Source: Buddleja alternifolia (taxonomy: Eukaryota > Streptophyta > Magnoliopsida > Lamiales > Scrophulariaceae). From it: a stretch of DNA of 64,000 nt. The position numbers were made by a program, and so were the translations under genes. Numbering within the stretch: the stretch's first letter is position 1; every line of letters begins with the position of its first letter. The notes beneath the pieces were generated by a model. That model was not told where the DNA came from, ran no database searches, and saw only the letters and a list, made by a program, of their open reading frames with translations. Shown here piece by piece: positions 12,701-23,300 of this stretch. The stretch lies in contig CM033408.1 in NCBI GenBank assembly GCA_019426215.1, positions 8,559,077 through 8,623,076 of the forward strand. Reading direction: 5' to 3'.

Positions 12701-13068
12701 TTGTCAAACATTTTAGGACAATTTCGCAAATCCTCCTCAATCACATTTGTCATCTCCTCCAAACGATCAGGCTCATAATCATTCATGTTGAAATCGTGTG
12801 ATGGATATGATGTACCACCCAAATCATCCAACGGGACACTGCTTTCACCGTGTCTTGTCCAACGTTTGTAGCTTTTATCAATTCCATTACACACCAAATG
12901 ATCTTCCAACTCACGTGGACTAATTCTCTTTCCAAAACAACAACGTAAACACGGGCAAGTGATCCTAGTTCGATCTGGTGCATGGTCAACCGCAAACTTT
13001 ATGAACTCTTTCACACCTTTCTCATACTGTTCCGACATACGATCTGCTAAAATCCAACTTCGATCCAT
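9789..13068 (-). pseudogene. TNP2-type CACTA transposase, near full length, frameshifted
   Basis: The gene starts at 13068 (MDRSWILADRMSEQ) and reads as three abutting frames: 12082-13068, 10469-12097 and 9789-10472. In order they carry the transposase-associated domain with a CPCLRCC cluster, the TNP2 core (FGTINDFPARANLEGYG, CGCPICVKST, HFLDIMHIEKNV), DUF4218 (ELEMYFPPAFFDIM, then LCGPAFMRSMYPAERYM) and DUF4216 (YYGVIERIWELDY, VFGCRWVDN, then QVFFVTDP). The first break is a one-base loss in a short A-run at 12084-12086, where element 1 has one base more. The second lies at about 10555-10580, since the frame after it continues to the third ORF (FIDWFRKHFEEKQ). The protein would excise and insert the element. 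Whether the breaks are real or assembly errors is open. Confidence 0.85.
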
Positions 13069-13085
13069 TTTGATTCTGAATTAAT

Positions 13086-13527
13086 CAAATTAAACAATTT
13101 TATCATCAGTTGATAGTTAAATTAATTAATAATTTGTATTTTAATTTATTTCCCATTATTCTAGAAAAAATTCAGCAGAGTAACAACGCAAAAATTACTA
13201 CCAAGTTCTCGACTTAATCTTCACCCGGTAGGTTGAATCCAACAAAATTCGAATCTGACGATCCGCTAAAATCCAATTTCAATCTTAATTAATTATATTT
13301 TCAGCAACTACAAATTGATCACCAGTCGGATCACATAAATCACATAAAACTATAGATAAACATTATATTTTCAGCAACTAAGTATAAATATAGATCACCA
13401 GTTGGATCAATGTACCCTAAACCACCAAATAACCACAATTTAATCTCAAATCAAACGGAATTAACACCCGACTAACTAAAATTAATACTAAATTCAGTCA
13501 AATTCCTAGTTCCCTTAAATTTTTTAT
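13086..13527. other. Leader region of CACTA element 2
   Basis: This is AT-rich non-coding DNA. It contains the GCAGAGTAACAACGCAAAAA segment shared with element 1 and a repeated phrase TTTTCAGCAACTAAGTATAA found also near 9720. It is the probable 5' untranslated and promoter region of the transposase. Confidence 0.45.
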
Positions 13528-13725
13528 ACACCCACACATACACAAATACACGCACACATACACAAATATATATACATACACTCATATATGCATACACCCA
13601 CATATACACAAATACAAGCACACATACACAAATATATACATACACTCATATATGCATACACCCACATATACATACATCTATACATACTCTATGTGTGTGT
13701 GTATATATATATATATATTTTATAT
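13528..13725. repeat. CACATA-type microsatellite
   Basis: Imperfect (CACATA)n and (ATAC)n repeats run through this stretch and end in (GT)n(TA)n at about 13691-13716. Confidence 0.8.
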
Positions 13726-13759
13726 TTATCTAAAAGAAAATACCAAAACTAAATGGACC

Positions 13760-14199
13760 ACGGCGGCGGAAGCGGAGGTGGGCGGCAGGGCAGCGGCGGC
13801 GGAGGTCGGCGGCGGCGGCGGCGGAGGTCGGCTGCGGCGGCGGCGGTGGTAGAGAGAGAGAGAGAGAAAACCGAGAGAGAGAGAGAAAAACCGAGAGAGA
13901 GAGAGAAAACCGAGAGAGAGAGAGGATGGGGAGATGGTGGGGTGGGTGGTGGTGGTGGTGGTGGTGGTGTGGTGGTGGTGAGAGAGAGAGAGAAAAAAAA
14001 CCGAGAGAGAGAGAGAAAAAACCCGAGAGAGAGGGCTAGATATCTAGAGAGAGAAAAGAGATCTAGAGGGGCGCGGACGGGTGGGCGGACGGTGGTCTCG
14101 CGATGGTGGAGGTGGTGTGTGGTGGTGGTGTGGTGGGGTGGTGGTGGTGTTGTGGTGGTGAGAGAGTTGAGAGAGGAGAGAGTGAGTAGGTGAGATGTA

Positions 14200-14231
<32 letters not shown>

Positions 14232-14235
14232 TTGC
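13760..14235. repeat. GGC/GGT/GAGA low-complexity block of CACTA element 2
   Basis: Long runs of GGC, GGT and GA triplets match the block at 2815-3215 in position and type. Open frames of 130-180 codons on both strands are composition artefacts with Gly, Arg, Ser and Pro runs only. Confidence 0.85.
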
Positions 14236-14252
14236 CGGGTTTGTAGAAAACC

Positions 14253-14600
14253 CGGCCCTTTGCCAGCGGTTCGGTCGAACCGCTGGCACATGTCTTTTGT
14301 GGCAGCGGTTCGGCTAGAACCGCTGCCACAAGTACACTTCTAGCAGCGGTTCGGCCGAACCGCTGCCATACGTGCGCTTTGTGGCAGCGGTTCGGCCGAA
14401 CCGCTGCCATACGTGTGCTTTTTGCAGCGGTTTCTGGCCGAACCGCTGCCACATTCAAAATATTTTTTTTTTTTTTTTTCTGAAACCTATGCCAGCGTTT
14501 TGGCTCGAACCGCTGTCATAGGTCCGAACCGAATGCCACTTTTTACAGCAGTTTTCAAAACCGCTGTCATAGGTGCGCTGTAATAGGACTTTTTTGTGGT
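14253..14600. repeat. Right subterminal palindrome array of CACTA element 2
   Basis: About seven inverted units of the type GCAGCGGTTCGGCCGAACCGC are joined by spacers such as CACATGTCTTTTGTG. The array ends in CGCTGTAATAGGACTTTTTTG next to the assembly gap, which parallels the end of element 1. Confidence 0.8.
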
Positions 14601-14602
14601 AA

Positions 14603-14696
14603 NNNNNNNNNNNNNNNNNNNNNNNNNNNNNNNNNNNNNNNNNNNNNNNNNNNNNNNNNNNNNNNNNNNNNNNNNNNNNNNNNNNNNNNNNNNNNN
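14603..14696. other. Assembly gap of 94 N
   Basis: The gap sits exactly at the terminus of CACTA element 2, so the last bases, the target duplication and the junction with the following retrotransposon debris cannot be seen. Confidence 1.
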
Positions 14697-14809
14697 CAGA
14701 TGGAAAGATACTTCTAAAAATGACGGTGCAGTATCTCAGCGTATGTATCCATATTCAATAACGACATCCCGTATACCGCGTTCGAAACATGACCGAAATT
14801 AAAAGAAAA

Positions 14810-16385
14810 TAGAAAATTTGGATACCATATACTGTGAATGAAAACAATCCTAACTAACCAATATATATAGTCTTACAAAGAGAATGAGAAACCTAGAGTA
14901 TTAAACCAAGAAAAAAAGTAAATAAAGTACGAAAAATAAATAAGGAAATATATTTCTAATACTCTTCCGTAGTCAAAATGGGAGGAGATTGAACTGTGAG
15001 ACTAGACTGAACTCCACAATTGAGCGCTGAGGAGTAGTCACCTTTGTGAACACATTCGCAAACTGACGAGAAGATGAGACATAAAGTTCCCGAACGTCAC
15101 CCAGAGCAACACGTTCTCGAACAAAATGCAAATTCAATTCTGCATGTTTAGTGCGATGGTGCTGAACCAGATTAAACGAGAGATACACAGAGCTAATGTT
15201 ATCACAGTAAATGATAGACACTTTTGTAGGAGGACAATGGAGCTAGAGTAAAAGATTCTGAAGCCAACATACTTCATCGACAACATTAGCGACACCTCAA
15301 TATTAGGCCTCAACACTAGAACTAGACACAACAAGTTGACGTTTATAAGATCAAGAGAGAAGTTTATCGCCTAAGTAGACATAAAAACCAGAGGTGGAAC
15401 CATGAGTATTAGGACAACTTACCCAATCAGCGTCAGAGTACGCAATGAGTTGATTAACAGAGGAAGGACTAAGGAAAATACCCTTAGAAACCAATCCCTA
15501 AATATACCCAATGATATGTTTTAAAGCAGACATGTGGGAATCGCCAGGGTCATGCAAAAAGAGACATATTTGTTGAACAACATAGGGGATATTCGGACTA
15601 GTAAACGTAAGATACTGAAGAGCACTAGCAAGACTATGATAAAGAGTGAGATCAGAAACGGGACTGTCGAGAGCAGAGGAGAGTTTAGAGTGAGTATTGA
15701 TGGGAGTGGAAACAGGCTTGCATGAGGACATTTCAGCTCGTTCAATTATCTCACGTGCGAATTTTGCCTATGAAAGGAATAAACCGGAGGAGGAATGAGT
15801 GTGGAGATGCCTATAAATAATGGAGCATACCAAGATCGGTCATAGAGACTTCACTAGAGAGATGACTCGCAATCTGAGAAAGAAGACAAGAAGAGGAGAC
15901 CATAAGGACGATCATCGATATAGGGATGAAGATAAGCGGTATCGAAACCGCGACGAAGGATGAAAAGAGAAGCATCAGCGCTTCCATGTACGAAGCTAGA
16001 GTGGCAAAGTATGAAGCAAAAATGATGGTGCCAGGCTCGAGGAGCCTGTTTAAGACCTTACAAAGACTTCTTGAGTTGACACACGTGAGTGGGAAATTGC
16101 GGATCGTGGAATCCTGGAAGTTGTTTTATGTAAACAGTTTTGGTTAATTGACCGAGAAGAAAAGGATTTTAACATCGAATTGGTGAATGGGCCGGAGTGA
16201 GAGGTAGCAATACTGAGAAAAGTTTGAATTGTGGCTGGTTTAACAACGGTTTAAAGGTGTCATCATAGTCTATTCCAGGACATTGTGTAAAATCTTGGGA
16301 GACATGACGAGCTTTCTAACGCTCTAGGAACCCATTAGAGCATAATTTGTAATAGAATATCCATTTGGAGCCAACAAAATAACTA
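14810..16385 (-). pseudogene. Ty1/copia polyprotein remnant (RT and RNase H)
   Basis: On the minus strand, 16385-16200 gives a piece of copia reverse transcriptase with many stops. 15745-15498 gives the CKPVSTP region that follows the RT core. 15470-14973 gives RNase H pieces (YCDN.S, then RTKHAELNLHFVRE). Frames change several times and the catalytic YVDD region is not readable. A purine-rich tract at about 14978-14990 followed by AT-rich DNA to about 14810 may be the polypurine tract and an LTR. Integrase and gag are absent. This is an old fragment with no function. Confidence 0.75.
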
Positions 16386-16496
16386 AAGTGTGATTTACAC
16401 AATTCAGAGTCTCAATAAAATTACAATTATTGGTAAATTTTAATAGAAATACAATTATTCATGTATAATTATTTCATCACATATATAATTATGATT

Positions 16497-19400
16497 TCAA
16501 CTTATAAATCGAATGGGCTCGATGATCACAGACTCGATGCGATTCATTGATAAATCATTGGGGTTACTATGAGCATCTCCGTGCTGGTATTGGCACAAGG
16601 CAATTCGAGCAAGATTAGTAGCTGTCTCAATGAAAGATTTCTCATAAAAAGAATTATTGACGATTTCTTTGTTTATCATCTTCCAGTTTTCATCGATCAA
16701 TTCTTTTATATATTTGCAAGCAGCTTCTTCAGATAACCCGGTTTCATGCATTAAGCACGACGCCGTTTTTGCAGTTTCTCCTCTTTCGATGTCAGCCTAC
16801 ACAATAAATACGAGAATAATATTAGTAATATTTGACACAGTAAAATAAAGTACAAATGAGATTTATATATTGGATAGAGGAAAAATTGCACTTTTGGTGT
16901 AATAGGATATCAAGTTTTGCAATTTTGGTCTAGTTGGATACAACATTGCAAATTTAGTCTCATTGAACTTAAAAAGTTGCACTTTTGGTCCCAATCGCTA
17001 AGAAATTGACGGAAAAAGGAGAGTGGATTGCACGCGCCAAATAAAAAACAAAAATAAAAAATGAAAATTAACTACGCGTGCAAGTCACTCTTTTTTTTTT
17101 CATCTAATAATTGACAGCTGAGACCAAAGCTGCAACTTTTTGAATCTTGTAGAACTAAAGTTGCAACTTTATATCCAATGAGAATAAAATTTCACAACGT
17201 GATCGATGTCCCCTGACCAAAAGTGAAATTTCCCATTAGATATATAATGATCTAGTAGATACCCTTGATGAACTTAGATCGTTTGCCAAGCGGAAAATTG
17301 TGCATGGGAACCGCAATAAACCATTGTAATTATTCAAGCTTTCCGAGGCTTCATTTGTGATATTTTGAGTAGTTAAGAAATAGGCATGAGTTAAAAGTAG
17401 AGCTCCAGAAGATGAAATCCATGCATGTTTGAGATATTCATCAAATTCAGGGATATGATTCTTGTATCTCCACTGCGCTTCTCTTAAGAATGCTTTGCAT
17501 AAATCTGCCCACTAAAAAGACAGTTTACAGAAAGATATATATTAGTCAATTGTGTGTAACATTCAAAGTTGTAGTCTTCCTTCTATCTGAGATTGACTCA
17601 CTCAAATTATTGAACTCGAGTACAATAAGTTATTGTTTGAATTTGATAAGGCAAAAACCCGTTTATAAAGCTAAAAGACTATCCTCAAGAAAACTAATTA
17701 TATTCAAGGTCATGAGAAGATCCGCGTGTTTTTATGTTCGGGTCGGGTTACCACCCGATCCGGTTCACCGACCCAATGACCCTAATCTTAAAGGTCAAAT
17801 AAACAGTTGACAGGTGTTCAAGCCCATCAGACACAGATGTCACATCAAGAATAGTGACCGACTTCTACTATAAATAGCCCCTCCAACTCATTTATGAGGG
17901 GACCAAAAGTTAATTCTCGGGAAACACTCTAAAATTTTACTTCGGTTGTGTATTACTTAATCCATATTTACCACTGTATTTGGCCTTGTATTATACGAAG
18001 CAAATACGTATAGATAAACCCATTTCTCTGAACTACGTTAGACTTAATCCTATCCAATTAGGTACGTAGGCAGTTTGACTTAATCAAGTCCAGTCTATAA
18101 TCTCATTTGATAGTTATTTGGTTCGACCCATTTGGGTTGTTGATTCGGTTCGAGTTAGCCCAACGAAGTTTCGAGCTAAATCAAAATTCTTGTCGGGTTT
18201 GGTTTCATATTGTCAATTTGGTCGAAATTGGACAAACTTTGATCGAGTTTAACTCAAGTAGTTTGTTCTTTTTGCACAATTATCAATCTTTTACTCGAGT
18301 AGAATTTCAATTTCTATCAATAGATCAAATAGACTGATTTTGTTAGGTGTGATGAATCTAACTAAAACCAGCTATTAATAATTTTTCTATAAAAAATGTA
18401 TCTAGTAATTTGGAATTATCACTTACCCCTTTTATGAGTTGAGGAAGAATGAGTTGACCTTGTTCCTTGAGAGTGTCATAAGCCATGTCATTGACAGTAT
18501 TGTAAAGAGCAAAGAAGTATAGCTTCATGTAGTCAGGAAGCTGGTTCACCATATTTAAATCCCATCTAATTAAAATAACATAATAAAATTGATTAATTAA
18601 GAGAATTCAAATATTAAGTAATATATATATACATACATACATTAAAGATGTATTTTAGCTTCTAAAACATACTTGTCAACAGCATCAGTCAATTGCTCTA
18701 GCTCTTCAGGAGAGCCATAAACATCATAAATGTCATCTAAGACAGTAATTAGCTTGACCACTTTAGTTAATCCTATTCGGCAATTACTAAACCGAGGTTC
18801 ATAGACCATTCCCACTGTCCAAAAGAAGCTTTCCATAAGCCTATCTCTTGCAAAGCTCAATTTATTTGCTAAGCCAACATCTCTCCACCACCTGAAAACA
18901 TAACATGCATGATCATATATAGGGCTGTTCTATGCTGGGTCTCGGCCCAGTTCAACCGTTGGACCCCCCCAATAGGGTGGGGGGGGGGGGGGGTCATTTA
19001 GCAATTTAACCCCCCCTATTGGGGGGATCCAACGGTTGTCGCTGGGCCGAGACCAGCATAGAATTTCCCATCATATATATATGATTTAATATTGTCCTTG
19101 CACAGGAACGAAGTTAGGATTTTAAATTCGATGGTGAATACAAAAAAATGAGAGGAAACTTGATATTGTTTTTTTTTTGGGAGTAACATTTAAAAAATCA
19201 AAAATTTGTAGTCTCAAAAATAATTTTTCAGAAGTTGAAGGGGGTTGACCGCCCTACCAGCCCCCTGAGTCCGCCTCTGTCCATGCAAATTCATATCATC
19301 TATTCCAAAATTATATTTTATTTTGTATTTCGTATTGTATTTATGTATGTCAAGTTAACTTATATAAATTTATGTCATATATATATATATATATATATTT

Positions 19401-22400
19401 GTTAAGGAAATCTTTAAATACATTCCTATGTAAAGGTGAAATGAAACATCATTTGTTATTTTTTTAATGCAATATAAGAAATAGTTTTCTACTATAATCG
19501 CCCAATGGAAAATTCTAGCGTAGACCTGGTCTGACCGAATTCAAGAGTAATTCATTTAATCTGTGATCAATTATAAGTGTAATTCACTCTTCTGATAAAT
19601 TACACTAGAGTTTGGCCAGACGGAATCTGGACCAGAATTTTTCATTGGTCAACATCTCATTTATCTCAAAATTGATTGCTTTTGTTCCTTTTAATGGTCT
19701 AAACTATATATGTGACTTCATCTTTGGAAAAGGATTTTCCAAAATACCTAATCACTTTAATGATGTCACACCACTATGTATTCTTCGTACAATATGTAAA
19801 GATACTTTAAATTTTTAGTTTTTTTTTTTCTAGTTCACATCTAAAACTGCCTCTCAATTCAAAATCAAGTAAGGTCATAATATTAATACAATATAGAAGA
19901 CAAAAATTAAAATAAAAAATAAAAAAATTGTACCTAGACACCTCTTGGAGATCATTTTGATGTGCCAATTGCACCATGTTGAAATCAAATATTGCCAATT
20001 TATGCAACATTTTATTAGCCTCATTTTGTTTATCATACATCTCAATGTTCCACCTTGCTTCCAATCTCTGCATTCTATGGTGGAATGGAAGTTCTAAGGC
20101 ATGGCTCACGCACGTAGCACTTTTCCTGCCCATCTTTGACAGCATATTCTTGAGGTGGAAGATCGTGAATTCTCTAGCTTCATCCAATGTACTCTCCCCT
20201 TGAAATGCAAGATGAGATGCTTCATATAAACTTAACATTCCTTGAATGTCCATAGCCAAGCTTGCGTTAAAGTTGCCATTCCAATCTTTGAAGCTCTCAA
20301 ATATATCTTTTCCATAAAATGATTTGTGTCAAATTAAAGGTGAATATGTACAACATTTTGCAGGGTAAAGAAAAAATTTCAGTTGCCAGCAAAGTAAAAA
20401 AAATTCTAATCCGAATCAGATTTGACCGAATCTAAACCAATCACTGGTGTATATTATAGGAGAACGAATCACAACTCCATATGTTATGACCCTTGCTATA
20501 TAACTAGTTAAGTGATGTCAAATTTGATGTGAACTAAAACTTCCCCTTAAAGGTGGATAGCTCCATATGTGCAAGAGGTTCTAAGTTAAAATGTCCTAAA
20601 GTTTTTGGTGGAAAGGAATGTTCCGGTTTTTTTTTATCATACCACAACTTTGTCTCTCTATATCCCAAATACCCAGGTCGTATATGTAACATGATGTATT
20701 AAATCTATCAAAAGTTAATTAAAGAGTTGCAATGTTTAGAAAATAATTTTTCTAAAAGATATCTTCTCTAGAATTAATTTCTGGAGTTATTTTGTCTGAA
20801 TAGACACTTCCGAATTAGTACAACCTTTAAAATTAAACTAGAATTCCAAACAACGCAACTATTCCGAAAAGGTGTTTTATGTCTATATAAACGCATTTCT
20901 TGTGCCAGATTTAAGAATATAAAATAATTACTGCTTTCACTCTTACATAATAAAGTCTTTGAGTTGTTCTTGAAAGGAGACTTCCGAAATTGCTATTCAT
21001 TAAGTCTCGAATGGTTTGTTGTATCCTAGAAGTGAATTTGCATTTATCCCCGGTAGCAAACGTGTAGTGGGGGCAAATATCACTTTAAGGAAAGTGAAAT
21101 CACGCTTCAAACCATAGAATATTATATTTACGATAATAATTTTAACCCAAACTTGGTTTGGCCGCACCGCATCAATTACACAATAAGTGTATACACTTGT
21201 TTTGTGATTGATCACTCTCCGTAGAGTTTACACAAATCACACAACAATTATAATGCACTTTTCTTGTCAATGTCTTAGATGCAGTCAATCCAGACTGGGA
21301 TTAGAATTTTCTATATAAATAGTGCTATACAATATTGCTAGTACCTGTGGAGACATGGTACCCATGTTGTCTTAGGAGCCTGAAATAGAGAGCACAAGCA
21401 TGTAAACTATTGTGAATTTTCTTCATAACTTTTGAAGATTGAAGTAACATTCTCTCAAGTGCTCTCTTTATAGGTTCCTGAAACCGATATCCCACGCCTA
21501 GACGATAAATATCATCAATTAATTCAAGCAAAGTCAATGGCTCCACATCACCTTTCTTCTCAAGCATGCATCTAACTTCATCTTCCATTTTCTTTACAGT
21601 CTCTTTCTCAAATATCTGCATGCATCATATATATAGATAAGAGAATATTTAATTTGCACTGACTAAAATTTTTTATTGTTTTTTTAGATTCACTTATTTG
21701 GTTATATATCATGCATGTATAATTGATTATCCACTTCCAATAATTTATTTTGATTTTTATCTTGTATTAATGTTGATTTTTAAGAAATTCTAATATCACC
21801 GGTCATTCGTTTATGTGAATTGTACAAGAAGCCCATTAAATGAATGATTGTGATTGCTCTACACAAACTCGATTTTCGAGAGCTTATAAAAATAATATTT
21901 TCCGTAAAAAATGTATATATGAAGTGGAACAATTTACATATGGGGTAAAGACCATTACCTATCCAAACTTTGCGAATTTTTACACTTTTTGGAACAACTT
22001 TTTTTTTCTTTTTTTTTTAACACTTACCTACCCGAACTTTGCTGGTTTTACACTTTTTAAGATTGGCATATTCCGACGGAATAGTCCGCCAGAGTTTTAA
22101 CACTTCCGGTGGGGTGAGATAAAAAAATGTAAAAAAAAAACAAAGTTTAGATCAAAAAGTGTAAAAAAAACAAAGTTTAGATAAAAAAAGTGTAAAATAA
22201 AAAGTTTGTTTATCCGCCGAAATATGTCAATATTCAGAAAAGTGTAAAACCGGCAAAGGTTGGGTAGATAAGTGTAAAAAAAATATCTATATACTTGTTC
22301 CAAAAGGAGTAAGAACCCACAAAATTTGGGTAGGTAATGATCTTTACCCCTTTACATATACACAAGTATACTTGTGAGTTGTGAATTGTGATATGAATAA

Positions 22401-22616
22401 AATATGAAGACTGCATAAGTATGTTCTTGATGGAATTTACTAGCTAGCTCCAACTTTATATATATATATATATTTCTCAAAGTATCTACCAAAGAAGTTT
22501 TCTGCCTATAAAAAATTTGAACTCGAGATATATATCTTGCTTAGGCTACCAGATGCTTATACAGTTATACTGTAAGATAAGTTTATTTATAAAAGAAAAA
22601 GTATTGTCATACATAA

Positions 22617-22657
<41 letters not shown>

Positions 22658-22889
22658 CCACATGATTATTTCCATTCCCACTGGATTCCAGGAACTCATA
22701 ATTCCACGAACTTGGCTTGTATGTATTGGCTGTCCGCCGATGAGGGGTCGTTGGCTGGTGACATTGTATGGTGGCGGCGCGTGGTATTTTCCGACTTAAT
22801 CGGTAATATTTAGGAAGAGTTTCTTTCACATTATTCCTAGATATTTCGTAATTGAAACAGCTGTAGGATTGTTGAATAGTATGTGCCAT
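16497..22889 (-). CDS. Terpene synthase, TPS-b type, seven exons, intact
   Basis: Exons: 22659-22889, 21345-21615, 19934-20306, 18673-18891, 18427-18565, 17263-17511 and 16497-16796. All introns are GT-AG and every phase joins, giving 593 residues. Seven exons and this length are normal for angiosperm mono- and sesquiterpene synthases. Residues 1-50 look like a plastid transit peptide. Residues 51-62 are the RR..W motif, here [12 protein letters not shown], with nine residues between RR and W where eight is usual. RDR is at 307-309, the metal-binding DDIYD at 344-348, and the NSE/DTE region begins NDLSSSRAD at 488, with Asp where Glu is usual. TPS-b enzymes ionise geranyl diphosphate in plastids to make monoterpenes. 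The product cannot be read from sequence. There is no frameshift or internal stop. Confidence 0.93.
16876..17235. mobile_element. MITE in terpene synthase intron 6
   Basis: The ends GGAAAAATTGCACTTTTGGT and GACCAAAAGTGAAATTTCCC are inverted copies, and the interior has further inverted blocks (GTTGCACTTTTGGTC, AGTTGCAACTTT). The length is about 360 bp with no coding. A clean target duplication is not visible. Confidence 0.65.
17690..18110 (+). repeat. LTR-like remnant in terpene synthase intron 5
   Basis: The stretch has a TATA box (CTATAAATAGCCCC near 17869) and ends in GTTAGACTTAATCCTATCC, then TAGGTACGTAGGC. The same end block is present at about 23170-23250 upstream of the gene in the same orientation. 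Together these look like fragments of one LTR or TRIM family. No coding and no paired LTR were found. Confidence 0.5.
18922..19069. mobile_element. Small MITE in terpene synthase intron 3
   Basis: This 148 bp near-perfect palindrome has ends GGGCTGTTCTATGCTGG and CCAGCATAGAATTTCCC and is flanked by ATCATATATA on both sides (18912-18921 and 19070-19079). The centre holds long C and G runs (CCCCCCC, and a G-run near 18980) that can pair. The target-site length of 9-10 bases points to a Mutator-like MITE. Confidence 0.8.
19508..19648. repeat. Imperfect inverted repeat in terpene synthase intron 3
   Basis: The arms AATTCTAGCGTAGACCTGGT and ATCTGGACCAGAATTTTTC are imperfectly inverted. It is likely an old MITE; ends and target site are unclear. 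A related phrase occurs near 20400 in intron 2. Confidence 0.45.
20307..21344. other. Terpene synthase intron 2
   Basis: This intron of about 1 kb has no coding. The stretch 21000-21240 has phrases typical of retrotransposon LTRs (GCAAACGTGTAGTGGGGGC, CACAATAAGTGTATACACTTG) and may be a relic. No complete element was found. Confidence 0.35.
21942..22350. mobile_element. Mutator-type MITE in terpene synthase intron 1
   Basis: This 409 bp element has inverted ends (GGGGTAAAGACCATTACCTA and TAGGTAATGATCTTTACCCC) and a perfect 9-base target duplication, TTTACATAT, at 21933-21941 and 22351-22359. The interior consists of inverted AAGTGTAAAA-type blocks around a CCGACGGAATAGTCCGCC centre. The 9-base duplication is the Mutator signature. 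Confidence 0.9.
22617..22652. repeat. (TA)n microsatellite at the exon 1 donor site
   Basis: The (TA)n run begins right after the donor GT of terpene synthase exon 1 (exon end 22659). Length variation here could affect splicing. Confidence 0.85.
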
Positions 22890-22927
22890 TTATGATACTG
22901 CATGTAGAAAGATTTCAAGGCTTTTCC

Positions 22928-22940
22928 AGTATATATAAGA
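22928..22940 (-). promoter_or_regulatory. Possible TATA box of the terpene synthase gene
   Basis: The minus strand reads CTTATATATAC, about 41 bases before the ATG. This would give a very short leader, so the true start could use another element. Confidence 0.3.
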
Positions 22941-22949
22941 GGAGACTGA

Positions 22950-23300
22950 TGGGTCCCACTAATGGCAAAGGGTAATTTGGTAAATAAATTACTTAAAATA
23001 ATTATGATGTTAATATTAGTACATTATAATTAAGTGGGCTAGTTGTAAAGGCTTAGACCCATGGCCCACTACAGGCTCTATAAATACTCCATCCAGCTCA
23101 TTTGGAAAGGGGGTCGGATTTTAGAGAGAAAAGACTCATTATGAATATTACCACGTACAATTATATAGAATTACGAATAGACTTAATCCTATCGAAATAG
23201 GTACGTAGACAACTTGATCCAATCAAGTGCAGTCTAATATTCTCTAGTCTGTGTGAGCCGGACCGGATCCCAACTTCACGTGCTCCTCACGTGATATGGA
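22950..23300 (+). repeat. LTR-like remnant upstream of the terpene synthase
   Basis: A TATA box (CTCTATAAATACTCC near 23079) is followed by AGACTTAATCCTATCG and TAGGTACGTAGACAACTTGA, shared with the remnant in intron 5. It lies in the promoter region of the gene, in the opposite orientation. It could be a TRIM or solo LTR relic. Confidence 0.5.

Larger units (their letters stand above)
5336..14602 (-). mobile_element. CACTA (En/Spm) element 2, nearly complete
   Basis: Two subterminal arrays face each other (about 5342-5800 and 14253-14600). Between them are two genes on the minus strand: a TNP2-type transposase (9789-13068) and an En/Spm-domain plus Ulp1-like gene (about 6060-9325). The right end reads, on the minus strand, CCACAAAAAAGTCC followed by CTATTACAGCGC, as in element 1, but the outermost bases lie in the assembly gap. 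The left end has TACAAAAATGACCTATGAC but no clean CACTA; LINE coding sequence runs right up to it. The length of about 9.3 kb is normal for an autonomous CACTA element. Frame breaks in the transposase leave activity in doubt. Confidence 0.85.

Noticed and set aside
13749..14458. Several open frames of 80-180 codons in the GGC/GGT/GA block
   Set aside because: Composition artefacts, as in the sister block at 2815-3215.
14596..14802. Open frame running through the N gap
   Set aside because: Most of it is unknown sequence.
17690..18110. Cassandra TRIM (5S-like promoter in LTR)
   Set aside because: I could not find 5S rRNA internal promoter boxes in the relic.
16497..22889. Reading the terpene synthase pieces as separate pseudogene fragments
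   Set aside because: All donor and acceptor sites and phases match and give one 593-residue protein without stops.
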